Positions 44,570 through 56,681 of a stretch of 64,000 bases of DNA are shown here, piece by piece. The stretch is from Gnetum montanum (Eukaryota > Streptophyta > Gnetopsida > Gnetales > Gnetaceae), in assembly GCA_015680685.1 (NCBI GenBank), contig MNCI01011846.1:479347-543346 (forward strand). Reading direction: 5' to 3'. A program made the translations under genes and the position numbers. The notes beneath the pieces were generated by a model that was given only the letters and a program-made list of their open reading frames with translations, did no database searches and was not told the origin of the DNA. Position 1 is the stretch's first letter. Each line of letters opens with the position of its first letter.

Positions 44570-45089
44570 ATAAATTTTTCTGTTAGTTGATAAAAAAATT
44601 TGAAAGATTTGTCAATTGATAGAAAATCTGAGAATTCATTAGATGATGGAAAACTTTGAATTTGGTATTTTCATGAGTAGGAAAATTCAAATATTAAAAC
44701 TTAGATAAATTTAACTAAATAATAAAACTGATGGATTGATGATAATTAAGATAAAAATTTCATAATTATGCATTCTCCTCCTAGAGTAGTACTAGAATGG
44801 ATGACCTCTCAAGAAGTGTTGAAGTTCTTGGCAACTAAAAATGGTTGTATCTTTTGTTTTTTGTATCCATTTTCAATGAAACAAGGTTATTTCTAATAGA
44901 TTTGAACCTTCTAGATGTAAAAAAAAAATGATTATATTTAATCTATGGAAGCCAAAAATTTAGTATTGAAGCTATTCTTTAGCCATTCTATGATATGTAA
45001 AAGCTTGATTTAGAGCCCAAAACTTAAGTATTTTAGTCATGATTCAGCCTTCTTAAATTAGTTAAGACATGAATTTAGTAATTTTGACA
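44570..45089. other. Unassigned AT-rich stretch
   Basis: No recognisable domain or repeat; the phrase gatgacctctcaagaagtg (44800) has the look of an LTR edge but has no partner here. Confidence 0.35.
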
Positions 45090-45930
45090 TGGGATATTAG
45101 GAGAAAAATCTTTCACAATCTTGTTCAACCTATATTATTATATGGATGTGTAACTTGGGAACCTTTTCTTCCTACACATAATTGAAAAAAATTAGAGTAT
45201 GTTCAAAAATAGTTTCTTATCTATGAATTTCAAGTGAAAATGTACACTTCTTATGATATCTAACTTTTAGAAGTAGATTTTCTTCCTCTTGAAGTTGAAG
45301 CCCTTTGTCAATTTATTGCTTTTACTTAGAAGTTAAATCACATGAAGGAAGTTAATTATGATAAAAAGATAATGAATGCTACACAAGAAAATGGATGGTT
45401 GCATCAAGAAAAATTATGGCTTAGGTCTTAGAATATGGTAATAGAGGATCTTCCTTTAAAGAAAAGGTTCTCCCAGGAAACTATAAAAAAAAAAGGTCTT
45501 GGCTAAATTTTGGTCAAACACATTAGGGAAAAATCATTTTTATTTACATTCTGTTAGAGAAGGTTTCTTATCTAGTACTCAAAAGTATCTTTTTTTTTTC
45601 AATTATTTTCATTCATTTAAAGACTTAAATTGCTAGAACAAGAATGAGCCCTCATCATCTCCTTATTGAGATAGGTTATTGGATTAATTTATGAAGAGAA
45701 AAATATATTCACAAACTATGTAAATAAAGCATAAAAGATGAAGAAAATATTTTTTATTTTTCCCATTTGTCACTCACATTAAAATGAATTGGTTGTGCTT
45801 TCTTTAGGTATGTAAGTCATTAGGACGAAGGTGAATTGACTTTGAAGTTCATTAGCAGACTACATGCTCAATTACACTCTTGGACATGTGCTCATAATTC
45901 ACAAATTATGGATGAAGAATATAGATTTAC
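45090..45930 (+). pseudogene. 3' end of a LINE (non-LTR) pol
   Basis: The reading starts DIRRKIFHNLVQPILLYGC and continues WEPFLPTHN, KLEYVQK, FLIYEFQVKMYTSYDI, LLEVDFLPLEVEAL, the region C-terminal to RT in plant LINEs. Farther on, VREGFLSSTQKYLF and a decayed zinc-finger-like segment (RTRMSPHHLLIEIGYW, then a Cys/His-poor DEENIFYFSHL) fit the RT-linked zinc knuckle. Stops and frameshifts are frequent. No 3' tail is identified. Confidence 0.65.
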
Positions 45931-46009
45931 TAAGGATAAAAAAAATCAAACCAAGTATGAAATACAACTATTTGTCAAGTGATTATGGAAGAGACACCTA
46001 ATAAGAGAA

Positions 46010-46440
46010 CTAGATCTTGATGCTTTGATTATAGTGAAGGTCACTTCAAGTGAGACTACCCAAAACTACAAGCAAGGATTCAAAGAAAGAATGAAAATAT
46101 AAACTAGAAAACTAACACCAATGTCACGAAGGGAAGAAATTCAACTACCATAGCTACAATGAAGAAAATTTTAACATTAGTTAAGTTAGGTTTGAGAAAA
46201 TTTTAATTTGCCTTACTCATTTTTGAAGGGTTGATGAAGGTTCAAAAAGTTAAATTTTTAATTGATAGTGGTGTAAGAGATAATTTTATTTGACCAAACC
46301 TAGTTAAGAAATTAAATTTAATCTACCTTCCATGAAAGTTATTAAAGTGAACTTGAAAATGGAATGATAGTGAGTTAGCATACTAGGTATAGTGAAATTA
46401 ACTTTGTTCTTTAAGAAACTTCTTTTATTGATGAATTTTT
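46010..46440 (+). pseudogene. Gypsy gag zinc knuckle and protease scrap
   Basis: CFDYSEGHFK, stop, DYPKLQARIQRKNEN at 46021-46085 is a CCHC knuckle with two Cys changed to Tyr. About 170 bp on, VKFLIDSGVRDNFI (46250-46290) keeps the D-S-G protease triplet. No LTR or pol of this copy is visible. Repeat K copy 2 follows at once. Confidence 0.65.
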
Positions 46441-46466
46441 TGAGTTTGAATTATGAGACCCAAGAT

Positions 46467-46947
46467 CCATTCCTTGGTAAGAGTGGAGTTATAATATTAA
46501 AAATGTAATTTACCTTTAAATGAAGGAGTACCTTGTTATGAGGAGTTGTAACTATTTCCAAGGAGGGATTTGACCTATGACATTTAAGACCAAGGACTTA
46601 GAATTCATGTTAAGCATGGAGTTGTGGAGCCAATAATGATGAGTGATGAGAGCTAGATGAAGTGGGATAAGAAGGAACTAATTACTTCTTTGGTCTTATG
46701 GCCTAACCATGGTGGAAATTCTAGATCACCTCTAAGGATCTTGAGTGTCATAGGAGGATAACACCAGAGTTGTTAATAGTATACTTAGATAAATTTTATT
46801 AATAAATTTTGTAGTTCTTTTCTCTCATTAAATTCAAGAACCATTATTTTCATATTTTAACACATTTATTAAGTTATCTCAATGATAAATGCTAATTATA
46901 CATGATGGATGGTCATAATCATTTACATCTAGGAATAGGATGTTACA
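46467..46947 (+). repeat. LTR-like repeat K, copy 2
   Basis: Collinear with 8424-8906 (see copy 1) and ends AGGATGTTACA, a common plant LTR end. No PBS or PPT is beside it, so it is a solo or truncated LTR. Confidence 0.6.
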
Positions 46948-47309
46948 CTAAAGTTTGGGTGACTGATGTAATGAGTATGGATGGTTTATGCTTTATTGAC
47001 AAGTAGTATAAGTTAGGATGGTTCATGCTTGTTTGATGGACTATGAATATGGGTTATCTACTAAGGTTTGAATATGGTGTGATATCTAGATTGATGTAAG
47101 TGATCAATATGCAATATTTTAGCTTATGTTTATATTTTTCATGCTATGGTTATTACTTGTTATGTGTATACAATTGAATGTCTATGTGGATCAACATTAA
47201 TTGAAGGTTGTTCTTATCCCTAATTTTCTTCTATGACATGATGACTATTACTCATCTAGTAGGAGAAATGAAACATTCCACTAACCAGGATTAGGCTAGA
47301 AAGTTATTA
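46948..47309. other. Unassigned stretch
   Basis: Short diverged repeats of ggttcatgctt / ggtttatgctt (46983-47030); nothing else seen. Confidence 0.35.
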
Positions 47310-48364
47310 TGTAAATAAAAATTAAAATATACATATAAAATAAATCATAAGTTAAGAAAGATATAGGATGTGAAAGAAAATGTAATAGGTAAAGTAGTAG
47401 ACATCCATAAAGTAGATGCATAGGGGAAGAAAAATGTATGAATAGTGAAAAGAAAAATGATAAGTATGGTGATGCCTCATGAATATGAAAACTTAAGATT
47501 TTAGGATACCACAAGTTGACCACGAGTCATGGTTTTGATAGTTTAGGAAACCATGGATCATAGTATTATAGTATGAGCCATGGTGATAATAGAAATAGAT
47601 ATATGATTTATGTTGAGGATTTCATGATCTTATAATGATTGAACCATGAGTTGTGATCCTAGAAAACCTAGAAAATTAGGGTTTTGTAGCTTTCAATGAC
47701 TTTACCATGAGTCATGGTTAATTTGATTTATTAAAAATATTCATGACTAGGTAATCATGAGTTGTGGTTGAAAATCTTGAATAACCATGACTTAATTATG
47801 GGTCATGATGATTACCATGAATTGACCATTATTTTTGGTTAATAAAAAATTGATACCTAAAATATCACAAGTTGTAGTAAACTTGTGGTATGTTCTTTGC
47901 AATACCATGACCCAACCACAAGTTGTGGTTAATCTAATTTTGATTAATATCTTGAGTTAGATGAAATTTGTATGAACATGCTTACCTTGATGGGTTCTTC
48001 AATCTAAAACAATGATATATGGTGATTGAAGTCAAGATTAGTGGTAGATTTAATTGGATTTGATTATGGCCTTTCAACTTTTGACTTGATGGCAAAAGAT
48101 TATGAATTAATGTTGAATTAGCATAAATGTATAATGGGCAAGAAAACTAAATTAATTATAGAGATAATTGACATTGATGAGGTGATAAATGTGTTGTAGA
48201 ACTCAAAGAACATTGGTATATAGAGATTGAGCTATGAAGAATTAATGCAAGTTGATGGAATATGAAAGGATATGATGATAATAATGAGCTGCAAGTGATA
48301 AAGTAAATTTTAAAGTTGAAAATTTATACAAAAAATTTGTTGACTAGAAATCCAAAGTGTTACA
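47310..48364 (-). repeat. 3' LTR of the copia element (borders tentative)
   Basis: Starts TGTAAATAAAA, ends GTGTTACA. Shares tgaaaacttaagatttta and the ATGAGTCATGG cluster with 52442-52797. It is about 700 bp longer than the right copy, which appears to have lost an internal block between two GTTGAAAAT words. Confidence 0.5.
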
Positions 48365-48689
48365 TGATGGATAAGTCTTATAATATATATAAAAATAATG
48401 GGGTCATTCTAGGGAACATGAATTAGTCATTGTAGGGACCTTTAAAAAAAGCAAAATGAAGAAGGTGATGAATTAGGACTATTTTAAGGTACATCCATCC
48501 ATCAATTCATTTTAATTTGAAAATAATGTTTTAATATTTTATATTTGTTCCATTCCTACACTAAAAACAAGAATGACATAACATGAATTTTACTTTTAAA
48601 ATGTAATTTTTTTAAAAAATAATTTTTTGATGATGTTGTCTTACATATCACATTAATGTCTATAGTCCCTCCTTTAGGGTGAGATTGAA

Positions 48690-49553
48690 GAACTTTATTC
48701 TTGGTATTTGATCTTCAATACTCCTATACTATTATTGAGATGTTTAGTCCTATAAGGTAAAATAGATTTTGTTTTCAAATCAACAAGTTGATGATTAAAA
48801 TCTATAGTGATAGTATGTTTTTCTCTATTTTTTATTTTATTAAGTAATATTTGTGATAGAATTTATGGTTTCTATTTTTATTCTATATTAATATTCTTTA
48901 ATATTTTATGATGTCTATGCTCATTGGATAATTAAATGGGTGTTGTATTGTTACATGATAGTTTGATAGAAAGATAAACTTAAAACCTAAATGTATCATA
49001 AGTTTCTTAAGCCAAGAATGTGTTGAATGCACTTAGCCATTGTTATAAATTCAAATTCATATGTTGGGAGGATAATTAAGGTTTTCTTCTTTAATTTCCA
49101 ATATATTGCATTATTACTATGAAATATTATGACTTATGATGTGGACTTTCTATCATTATTGTTCCTTCCCCCCCACCACCCCCCTCCCCACCAATTAGCA
49201 TGAAAATGACCATTTCCTTCGATGTAGATGAGCTCATGATTTGTGGTATTTTTTTTTTCATATCTCATCACATGTATGAGTGCATCAAGGTGAAACTATT
49301 TACATTCTTAGATAAATGATAGGAAGAAAGTGACAAATTCTAAGTCTGATCTTGTGTGAAAAAGAAATCTGAGTACTTCCATCGTGTTTCTATATAGAGT
49401 TGCATCTACAAGAGTTGTGCTATCCTTATTTCTAGTTTTAAGTTATGATCTAAGGCAACTTCATGCCTTTTATGTGATGATTTTGTATTTTTCTACAATG
49501 GAAGCAATATATTTAATTTGGTTAACTTTAATTTTCTTTTGGTATTGATCAAC
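48690..49553 (-). pseudogene. RNase H of the copia element
   Basis: The minus-strand reading has LYRNTMEVLRFLFHTRSDLE (about 49350-49400, matching YRSxVGSLxYLxxTRPDI), HLDALIHVMRY, then ANWWGG where relatives have DADWAG. A C-rich tract at 49167-49195 follows. A degenerate SSTEAE region and IDII lie further on. Many stops. Confidence 0.65.
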
Positions 49554-50300
49554 TTATATTTCAAAAAAGGACTTTAAGTCTTCTAAATATTTCTTTTTTA
49601 ATTTACTCTTCATGTCTGATTTAAATTCTTCTATCATATTACTGTTTGTTATTGTAAATAAAAGATCGCCAACATAAAGTGAGATTATGATAAATTCTTC
49701 ATTGTCATCCTTATAATATAGGATTAATTTAAATATGTAAGATGGGTATCCTTTCTTGAGCAAGTAGTAATGGATGCTTTGAAATTATTCTTTGGGAGCT
49801 TATTTTAGCTTATACAAAGGTTTGTTTAATTTGCAAATTTTTCCTTATTTTTCTTTGATGATATATCCTTCTTGTTTATGAATATAGACTTCTTCATTAA
49901 TGTTGCCATTGAGAAATTCTAAGTTTACATCCATTTGATGGAGTTTAAGGTCATGATGATTAACAATGGAAAGAATTAATTTGATTATTTTAAATCTTTC
50001 TACTAGTGCAAAAATTTTCTTATAGTCAATGTGTTTGTTTAGTTTGAAACCTCTTGCCACTATTCTTATCTTGTATTTAATTATTTCTCCCTTTCCATGA
50101 AATTTGATTTTATATATCCACTTGCAATTGATTTCCTTTTTTCTTTTGATTTATCAACTAAGTCCCAATTTTTTCAAATGTTTTCATACTCACTATCCAT
50201 AACATCCTTCCATGCATTTTTTTTTAGGTATTTTTCAACATTTTTGGGTTCTTAGCTAAGTGCTATGTAAGCTAGGTTTATGATAATACTATATTTGGTT
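49554..50300 (-). pseudogene. Reverse transcriptase of the copia element
   Basis: Two open blocks: VARGFKLNKHIDYKKIFALV and HQMDVNLEFLNGNINEEVYI (49845-50060), and IISLYVGDLLFTITNS (49554-49763), in which the catalytic YVDD box reads YVGD. Upstream, CKWIYKIKF and KYKIRIVARGF lie in shifted frames. Strong copia signature. Confidence 0.88.
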
Positions 50301-51860
50301 GTTCTTTTAAAGTTTATATATTGGATATGTGTTTTTGGATGGTCTCTCTGAATTCATGATTTTGGGTTGAACTGGTTTTTTGTTTTTTGAATGTCTTGTT
50401 GGAAATTAGTTGTTCCAAATTTTTCTTTAAGAAAAATTACATCTCTTGATGATCATCACTTGTGTTCTTTTGGATCATAGCATTTTTAGGATGAATTTTT
50501 AGTGTTATAGCCAAGAATTACGTGCTCTTTTCCTCTATCATTTAATTTGTTTATGAATTGCTTTGGTGTATTGACATAGTAGTGGTAGTCAAATGTATTC
50601 ATATTGATAATATTTAGAACTTTATTATACAATAATTTATATAATGATTTATCTTTTTATTTAATGCTAATAATTCTATTTCAGATTATAAGAAATTTCA
50701 GATTATAAGAAGTAGAGTCTCAGATGAAGTTCAAGAAACTTTTTCCTTCTTTACATTAGTGTTATATGAGGAGAATTAATATGTTTTCCCTATGTGCTTA
50801 TTTTTGCATTTTTCCTTTCCTATATATTTCATCTTTAGCCTAATTTCCTTTTTTAGTTTTTTCATTTTTTCAATGTTTGAGAAAGACATGTGTCCTAGTC
50901 TTTTATGCTATAGCTTATCTTCTTCCTCTAGATCTAAAGTCTATGTGTATTTTGAATTTATGGTTTGGAAAATATCTAAGGTTACTTCTTATTTGTTGGT
51001 TTTATTTGAAATTGGTGGACCTAAGTTGATGATGGGTTTACCTCGAATATCAAAGTTATCACAATCCAAATAGTAAATTCTATTGTTCAATGCTACTACT
51101 TTGATGACTTCTTTTTTGTTGGGATTTTTTATGACAAATATGTCATCATTGAAATTTATATTTATGTCTTTTCTAGCCATTTATCCAAGTGCAAGAAGAG
51201 GATTAAAGATGTTTGGAACATACTAGACATGAGTGATAGTAATGATTTTATGGTTGGATAGTTTACTGTTGAAATCTTCCATTTCTTCAATGTTTAAAAA
51301 ATTGTCATTCCTATTTTGATATTTCTAAGAATGCTAGGTTTAAAGTTTAGAAGATGACTTTATGAGGTGTCATGTGATTGGAACAACCACTTTCCATTCT
51401 TCATAAGTTATTTTTGATCTTGATAATAGAATTTAAGACAGTGTTATTACCTCACTTTGGTTCTTTTTCACTAGTAGTAATTCCTTCTTCTTTGTTCCTC
51501 TTATTGTTTTTCTTTTGTTATGATGGGTAGGCTTCAAATCCCATTCTTGTCTAGCATGTATTAATAATGTGATCTCTTGTTTTACAAAATGTGAAAAATG
51601 ATGTAGCTAAGTTATTTTTATTATTTCTTTGGATGATATTCCATCTTTCTCTTGGTTGACCTCTTCCTCTGGTGATCTAAAAAATTTTGAAGTTATTTTG
51701 ATTTGTAGGATTGTATTCATTTTATTAAGGATCTAAATTGATTGAACCTTAATATTCTTTTGTATTTACTTCCTTTTCCTCTTTAATTAGTGATCTATGC
51801 TTGGTCTATAGAGTTTTTTTTTCTTCTTGTCTTCATGGTTTGAAGATTTTTGATTTAAGC
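50301..51860 (-). pseudogene. Integrase/protease region of the copia element
   Basis: Only scattered frames remain. One open piece (50989-51180) reads ININFNDDIFVIKNPNKK and NRIYYLDCDNFDIRGKP. Its place between gag and RT fits protease/integrase, but catalytic motifs are not cleanly visible. Confidence 0.5.
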
Positions 51861-52424
51861 TCCTAATTCATTAACGTTGAGCATGTTCATGTCCTTTGAG
51901 AGCATAATATTTTCTATGATGTGTTCAAACCTTGGATATATTGAAAGAGCTTGAATGACATTTTGTACCTTTTTCCTATTGGAGTATGTACAACCATATT
52001 TAACAATTCTTCTAAAAACATTTTCTAGGTCTTCATCTAGCTACATTTCTAATAAGTTAAATGCTTGTTTATATAATAGTTATTAAATTTGTTTACTTTC
52101 ATGATTTTCGATGTACTCCAATTTATGACAATTCCATATATCTTTGACATATTGATAAAGAGTGACTTTGGAAAAGATAATTACTAATACACTATTGAGA
52201 ATTATGGTGGAGGCCAAGTTTTCTTTCTCTCTTTTGTTTTTATATTTTCAAATTTGAGTTTTGGTCATATCTTCAAAGTCATGGATGAGTTTGAATTAGT
52301 TTGTATTATTTTTTAGTAGTCATTAATTTTTAGGAGTCCTTGCATAAGTTTGGCTAAAAGGTTAAAGTCTTGAAATCCATTGAAAATTATTGAGTACATG
52401 GGTACATTTTTTATGTTAACCTAG
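51861..52424 (-). pseudogene. gag of the copia element
   Basis: The minus-strand reading includes VTLYQYVKDIW, KQAFNLLEM, LDEDLENVFRRI and KVQNVIQALSIYPRFEHII, then LSKDMNMLN, matching the UBN2-type copia gag order. Broken by frameshifts and stops. Confidence 0.65.
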
Positions 52425-52437
52425 GGCTCTTATACTA
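52425..52437 (-). other. Primer binding site of the copia element
   Basis: Minus-strand TTAGTATAAGAGC, close to TGGTATCAGAGC (initiator-Met tRNA), four bases from the LTR start at 52442. Confidence 0.65.
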
Positions 52438-52441
52438 ATTT

Positions 52442-52797
52442 TGTAAGTTGATAAATATAATGAAAGATAAAAAAACCATTTTTTGTGCTTCTGTTTTGAT
52501 GAAAACTTAAGATTTTATCTCATCACGAGATTACCATGAGTCATGGTTTGGATAGTTGAGGAAACCAAAAGTCATGATATTATAGTATGAGTCATAATAA
52601 TAACAGAATAGAGATATGATTTATTCCGAGGATTCCATAGCCTTACCATGAGTGAACCATGAGTTGTAATCTTGGTACCAAGTCATGATGAATTTACCAC
52701 ATTTAAAATGTTCATCATAAGGTAATCATGAGTCATGGTTGAAAATATTTAAATTGGGCATTGAGAAGTTGGACAATCAAAAATAGGGGTAGTTACA
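52442..52797 (-). repeat. 5' LTR of the copia element (shortened)
   Basis: TGTAAGTTG to GTAGTTACA. Shares gagattaccatgagtcatgg and surrounding text with the left LTR. Confidence 0.55.
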
Positions 52798-53395
52798 TTT
52801 AAAGGTTATCCTCAAACATCCAAACATTCAAAAAAATATAATATAACCAAATTACAAATAATTCACATAATATCAAAATGACTAAAAGAGTCCACCACTA
52901 CTTCTAAATCAAAATAATGCCAAAATTTAATGAACAATACTTATCGAGAAATGCACCTTCCATAAACATCACAAAAATAGATTTGCAATTATTGACAAAT
53001 ATAATTCACATAATTCATTCAATACTTACCAAGAAATATGACCCACATAAGCATTGATAACCAAATAAATACAAATACCAAGATGTCCAAATCACTTAAT
53101 GAACCAAAAAAAGAAAACAATCTAAGTCAAAAGAGGTTATTACCAACAGGGATTTAAAGTTGCTAAAACTTAAAAACTAGGATTCTAAAATGATGGTTAA
53201 GTTTATAGAAAAATCAAAAAATGTAATCTAAAATTCTAAGGGTTTTTCTAAGCTTTTAAAATTTTAGAAACATGATTAGTTGCTTTTTTCAGAATTCATC
53301 CATTTTCATAGTTTTTACAGAAATCCCTAGAAATCATATTTTCAGCCATTTTCATAGTTTTTAGGATCTAAAAAGTAAGGGTTGCTTTTAAAAAA

Positions 53396-54150
53396 GTTGT
53401 TACTTTTGACATGTTGCATCTAAATCCATCTGCAGAATTTATTATGACCTACATTGTGACCTCACAACAAGGTTATGATGTAACAAGTAGGTGTTCTTAG
53501 GATGTGTCCAGTATTTTTGTCTTCTAAACTATCATTATTTGAAGTCATCTCAGGTCTCAAAAATGCAAATTACAATATGAAACCCTAGTTCTATGGTCCA
53601 TGGTAGAATAGAAATGAAATCAAAATGGATATGAGAAAAGAAAAAAACAATTTCTAACATTCTATGAAGGAAAAACATCATTACAATAATACTAGATCTA
53701 CGTAAAATACTAGATCCATTTTTAGACTTCACACATTGCGAAAAGCAATAGAAATTATATTGTTACTTTTACACATGTTGTTACTCTTGACCTATGGCAC
53801 ATAAATCCATCATTAGAATTTATTGTGTCCTACATTGTAACCTCATGATAGGGTTATGACATACCGAGTAGTTGTCCTTGGGATGCACATCTATGAGTTG
53901 AGTATTTTTGTCTTCTAGACCATCATTGTTTTGAAGTCATCTCAGACCTCAAATATGATAACTATAATTTAGAACCCTAGTTCTGTGGTTCAAAAATTTG
54001 TTAGAATAGAAATGAGATCGAAATGGATTTAAGAAAAGCCCAAAGTAATTTCTAACATCTCATGAATGAAAAAAATCATTATAAAAACACTAGATCTTGG
54101 TAAAATATGTATAAAATGAACCAAATATCACATATAGATATTTCATCAAA
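53396..54150. repeat. Two-copy tandem duplication, period 381 bp
   Basis: gttgttacttttgacatgtt (53396) and gttgttactcttgacctatg (53777) open the copies. Collinear anchors include atgacctacattgtgacctc/gtgtcctacattgtaacctc and gaagtcatctcag in both. They lie in the presumed LTR of J. Confidence 0.85.
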
Positions 54151-55203
54151 CAATTGCTGATTAGACAAAACCAATAAAAATGAATTCACACGTAACCAAA
54201 GCATGAAAACTCCAATAAGGAGAGCAAAGTTCCAAATTTTCCTTATGATTAACAATACTATAACTAAAAAGCTTCATGTAGATGAGGTCTCCCAAATAGG
54301 CTCCAAACCCTAGGCAAAACTAAAGATCAATAATGGGGTTTATGGAAATCCTAAAATGAGATTTGAAATGAGGCACTTACTAGGATCTTGGATGATAATG
54401 CAAATCTAGATCTAGCTTCTCTCCAAATTAGGAGTATCTTCCTCTTTGGTTTTATCTCCTAGATATCAGCAATACAAATAAATAATTTCTAATGAAAGGA
54501 TTACTAGGTATTTATGCTCACCAAGGAATGACATGGTTTGACAACAAGGATAATTTTATTTTTAAAAAATTAAAATTAAAATATAAGTAACTTTAATTTA
54601 TAAAATTAATTAAAATAATATTCTAACATGAGCCTTATACCTAATATTTTCCTAATAGGATATCCTTCAATGGGATAGTTAGTAGCTATATCTATGTCCA
54701 ATTCTAATAATAAGGTCTAAGGTCTAAACATGACTAAGGTACTATCCTAAGATAGTCTAAAAACAAAAATTAAAAAAAAAGTAGAAAATAATAGAAAAGT
54801 ATATATCTATAAAAAAAAATTATCAAAAAACACACAGTAGTCCAACCACATAATAACAAAGCATACCATAAAGTTGATGAAGTGTCCCATGTGCTAATAA
54901 TCCATCTAATATTTGATACTTGTTAATTCAAAACTATGATAAAAGGGATAGTGCAAATTTGCTAAATTAAAAAAAATAAAATGCCAAAATTAAAAATAAA
55001 ATATAAAATATAAAGGTACATTAAAAATATCAAAGGTATCCAAAATAATAATTATAAGGCACATAGCTCAACTAGTATAAAATGCAAACATAGTGAAGTA
55101 GAAAAGGGTTTTAAACATATGACATAGGCTTAATTACAAAACATAAATGGCTTAAATCATAAACATACCAGGATATAAAGAGTTTCAAAGGTTGAGATGT
55201 TAA
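54151..55203 (-). repeat. Remainder of presumed 3' LTR of J
   Basis: AT-rich DNA with no protein motif, ending at gagatgttaa beside the PPT. Its assignment to the LTR rests on that edge only. Confidence 0.4.
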
Positions 55204-55259
55204 AATCTCCACCCTTGCTTAAGAATCTCCCTCTTAGAAGATCTCAAGGGGTGACTTAT

Positions 55260-56600
55260 ACAAATCCTTCTCTAGTTTTCATGTTGTTTCCTAAGCTTCA
55301 TGTCTTTTCCAAATAACTTTTACCATTAGAATAACTTTACTTATATATCATATTTTCATTCTATTTATAGTCTTAATTAGCTCCTCTAAAAAATTGACAT
55401 CAAGCTGAAATCTTATCATTCTATTTGGTGACATCGATTTGGAACATATCTCATCAACATAGAAACATTTAAAACATTATGAATTGATTGTAACTATTGT
55501 GGAAGGTTGATCTAATATGTACCTTCTACTAGTTTTTCCAAGATTGATAAGGGACTAATACAACATGACACTAATTTTTCTAAGTTTCCAGATCCCATAA
55601 TTCCTTTCAAAGATGAAACTTTGAGAAATGCTTGATCTTCAATGTTGAATTCTAGAGGTTGACTCCTATTATTGGTATATTTTGTGAATCTATCTTTAAC
55701 TTTTCAACTTTTTTTCTCAAAATCTTAATTTTCTTTGTAGCATCTTTAATAATATATTTCCTAGGCTCTTGTCTATCCTCTATAGTATCCTAGGAAAGAG
55801 GTGTATGACAAGGTCTATCATATAACACTTCATAAGGTACTATTGTCAAACTAACATGATAACTATAGTGGTAAGAAAATTTTATCAATGGAAGGAATTT
55901 GTCCCAACTATCTTTGTAACCTAATGCATAAGCTTAGAGAATATCTTCCAAAATATGATTCACTTTCTCTATTTGATCATTGGTCTTAGGATGATATGGT
56001 GATTTGAGATTTCAATGTAGTATACACATTCTTCTTTAAGGATTTTTAAAATATGGAAGTAAATTTCAGATCTCTATTTGAGACAATATTATTTAGAACT
56101 CCATGCAATTTAACAATCTTTGATAAAACTAATTGAACAATCTCTTTAGCATTATTAGTTACTCTTGTAACTAACAAGTAATAAAATTTGATTAGAAGAT
56201 TAATGACCATGAGAATAAAATCTTTCATGTTTTTAGTATAAGGTAGTTTAGTAATAAAATCCTTACTAATGGTTTCTTATTTCCACTCTAGAATGATCTA
56301 TGGGTGGAGATAGCCATCATGCCTTTGATGTTTTACTTTAATTTTTTGGTACACTAAATACATAGTGACATATTCTTCTACTTCTCTTTTCATATGAGGT
56401 AACCAATACTCTATAATAATGTTTTGATATATATTTTCATTGCCAAAATGCATTTGGTACTTGCTTAAATAAGCATTATTAAGAAATTTTTGTTTGACTA
56501 TAACCAAAATATACAATCTACCTTTAAATCTCAACAAGGCATAGCTATCAATAGAGAACATTGAATCCTTTGTAGAAAGAGTCTTAATCTTCTATTGATA
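55260..56600 (-). pseudogene. Integrase of chromovirus J
   Basis: Zinc-binding part 56298-56561 (FKGRLYILV, YWLPHMKREVEEYV, MYLVYQKIKVKHQRHDGYL; CxxC reduced to LVYQ). Core 56046-56228 with IVKLHGVLNNIVSNRDLKF (catalytic Asp kept), then SPYHPKTNDQIEKVNHILED (catalytic Glu kept), DSWDKFLPLIKFSYHYSYH and YEVLYDRPCHTPLS. C-terminal frames are broken. Chromovirus-like; I cannot read a chromodomain. Confidence 0.82.
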
Positions 56601-56681
56601 CAAAGGATATGAGATCTATTAAGAGCTTATCTAATTCCTGAAGCTAGGTAAGAGAGAGAGATTATAGAGTTTTCTAGCTAT

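Larger units (their letters stand above)
47310..52797 (-). mobile_element. Ty1/copia element (minus strand)
   Basis: Paired LTR-like ends (47310-48364 and 52442-52797), an initiator-Met type PBS at 52425-52437, gag, integrase region, RT and RNase H in copia order (integrase before RT). Both ends carry clusters of ATGAGTCATGG words. Exact borders are uncertain: TGTAA starts both LTRs and TTACA ends both, but a PPT-like tract (CTAAAGGAGGGACT on minus, 48665-48678) lies about 300 bp from the left LTR end. Flanking bases do not give a clear target duplication. Confidence 0.7.
52798..56681 (-). mobile_element. Chromovirus J (3' end, minus strand, into gap)
   Basis: On the minus strand: integrase (55260-56600), a PPT-like AAGGGTGGAGATT (55204-55216), then an LTR starting TTAACATCTC near 55203 (TGTAACATC type, common in Del/Tekay-like chromoviruses) and extending toward 52798. 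The far LTR end is not located. RT and the rest lie in or beyond the 779-base gap. Confidence 0.65.

Noticed and set aside
47512-47945. Regular short repeats suggesting a CRISPR-like array
   Set aside because: Units are variable near-palindromes without constant spacers, inside a plant copia LTR.
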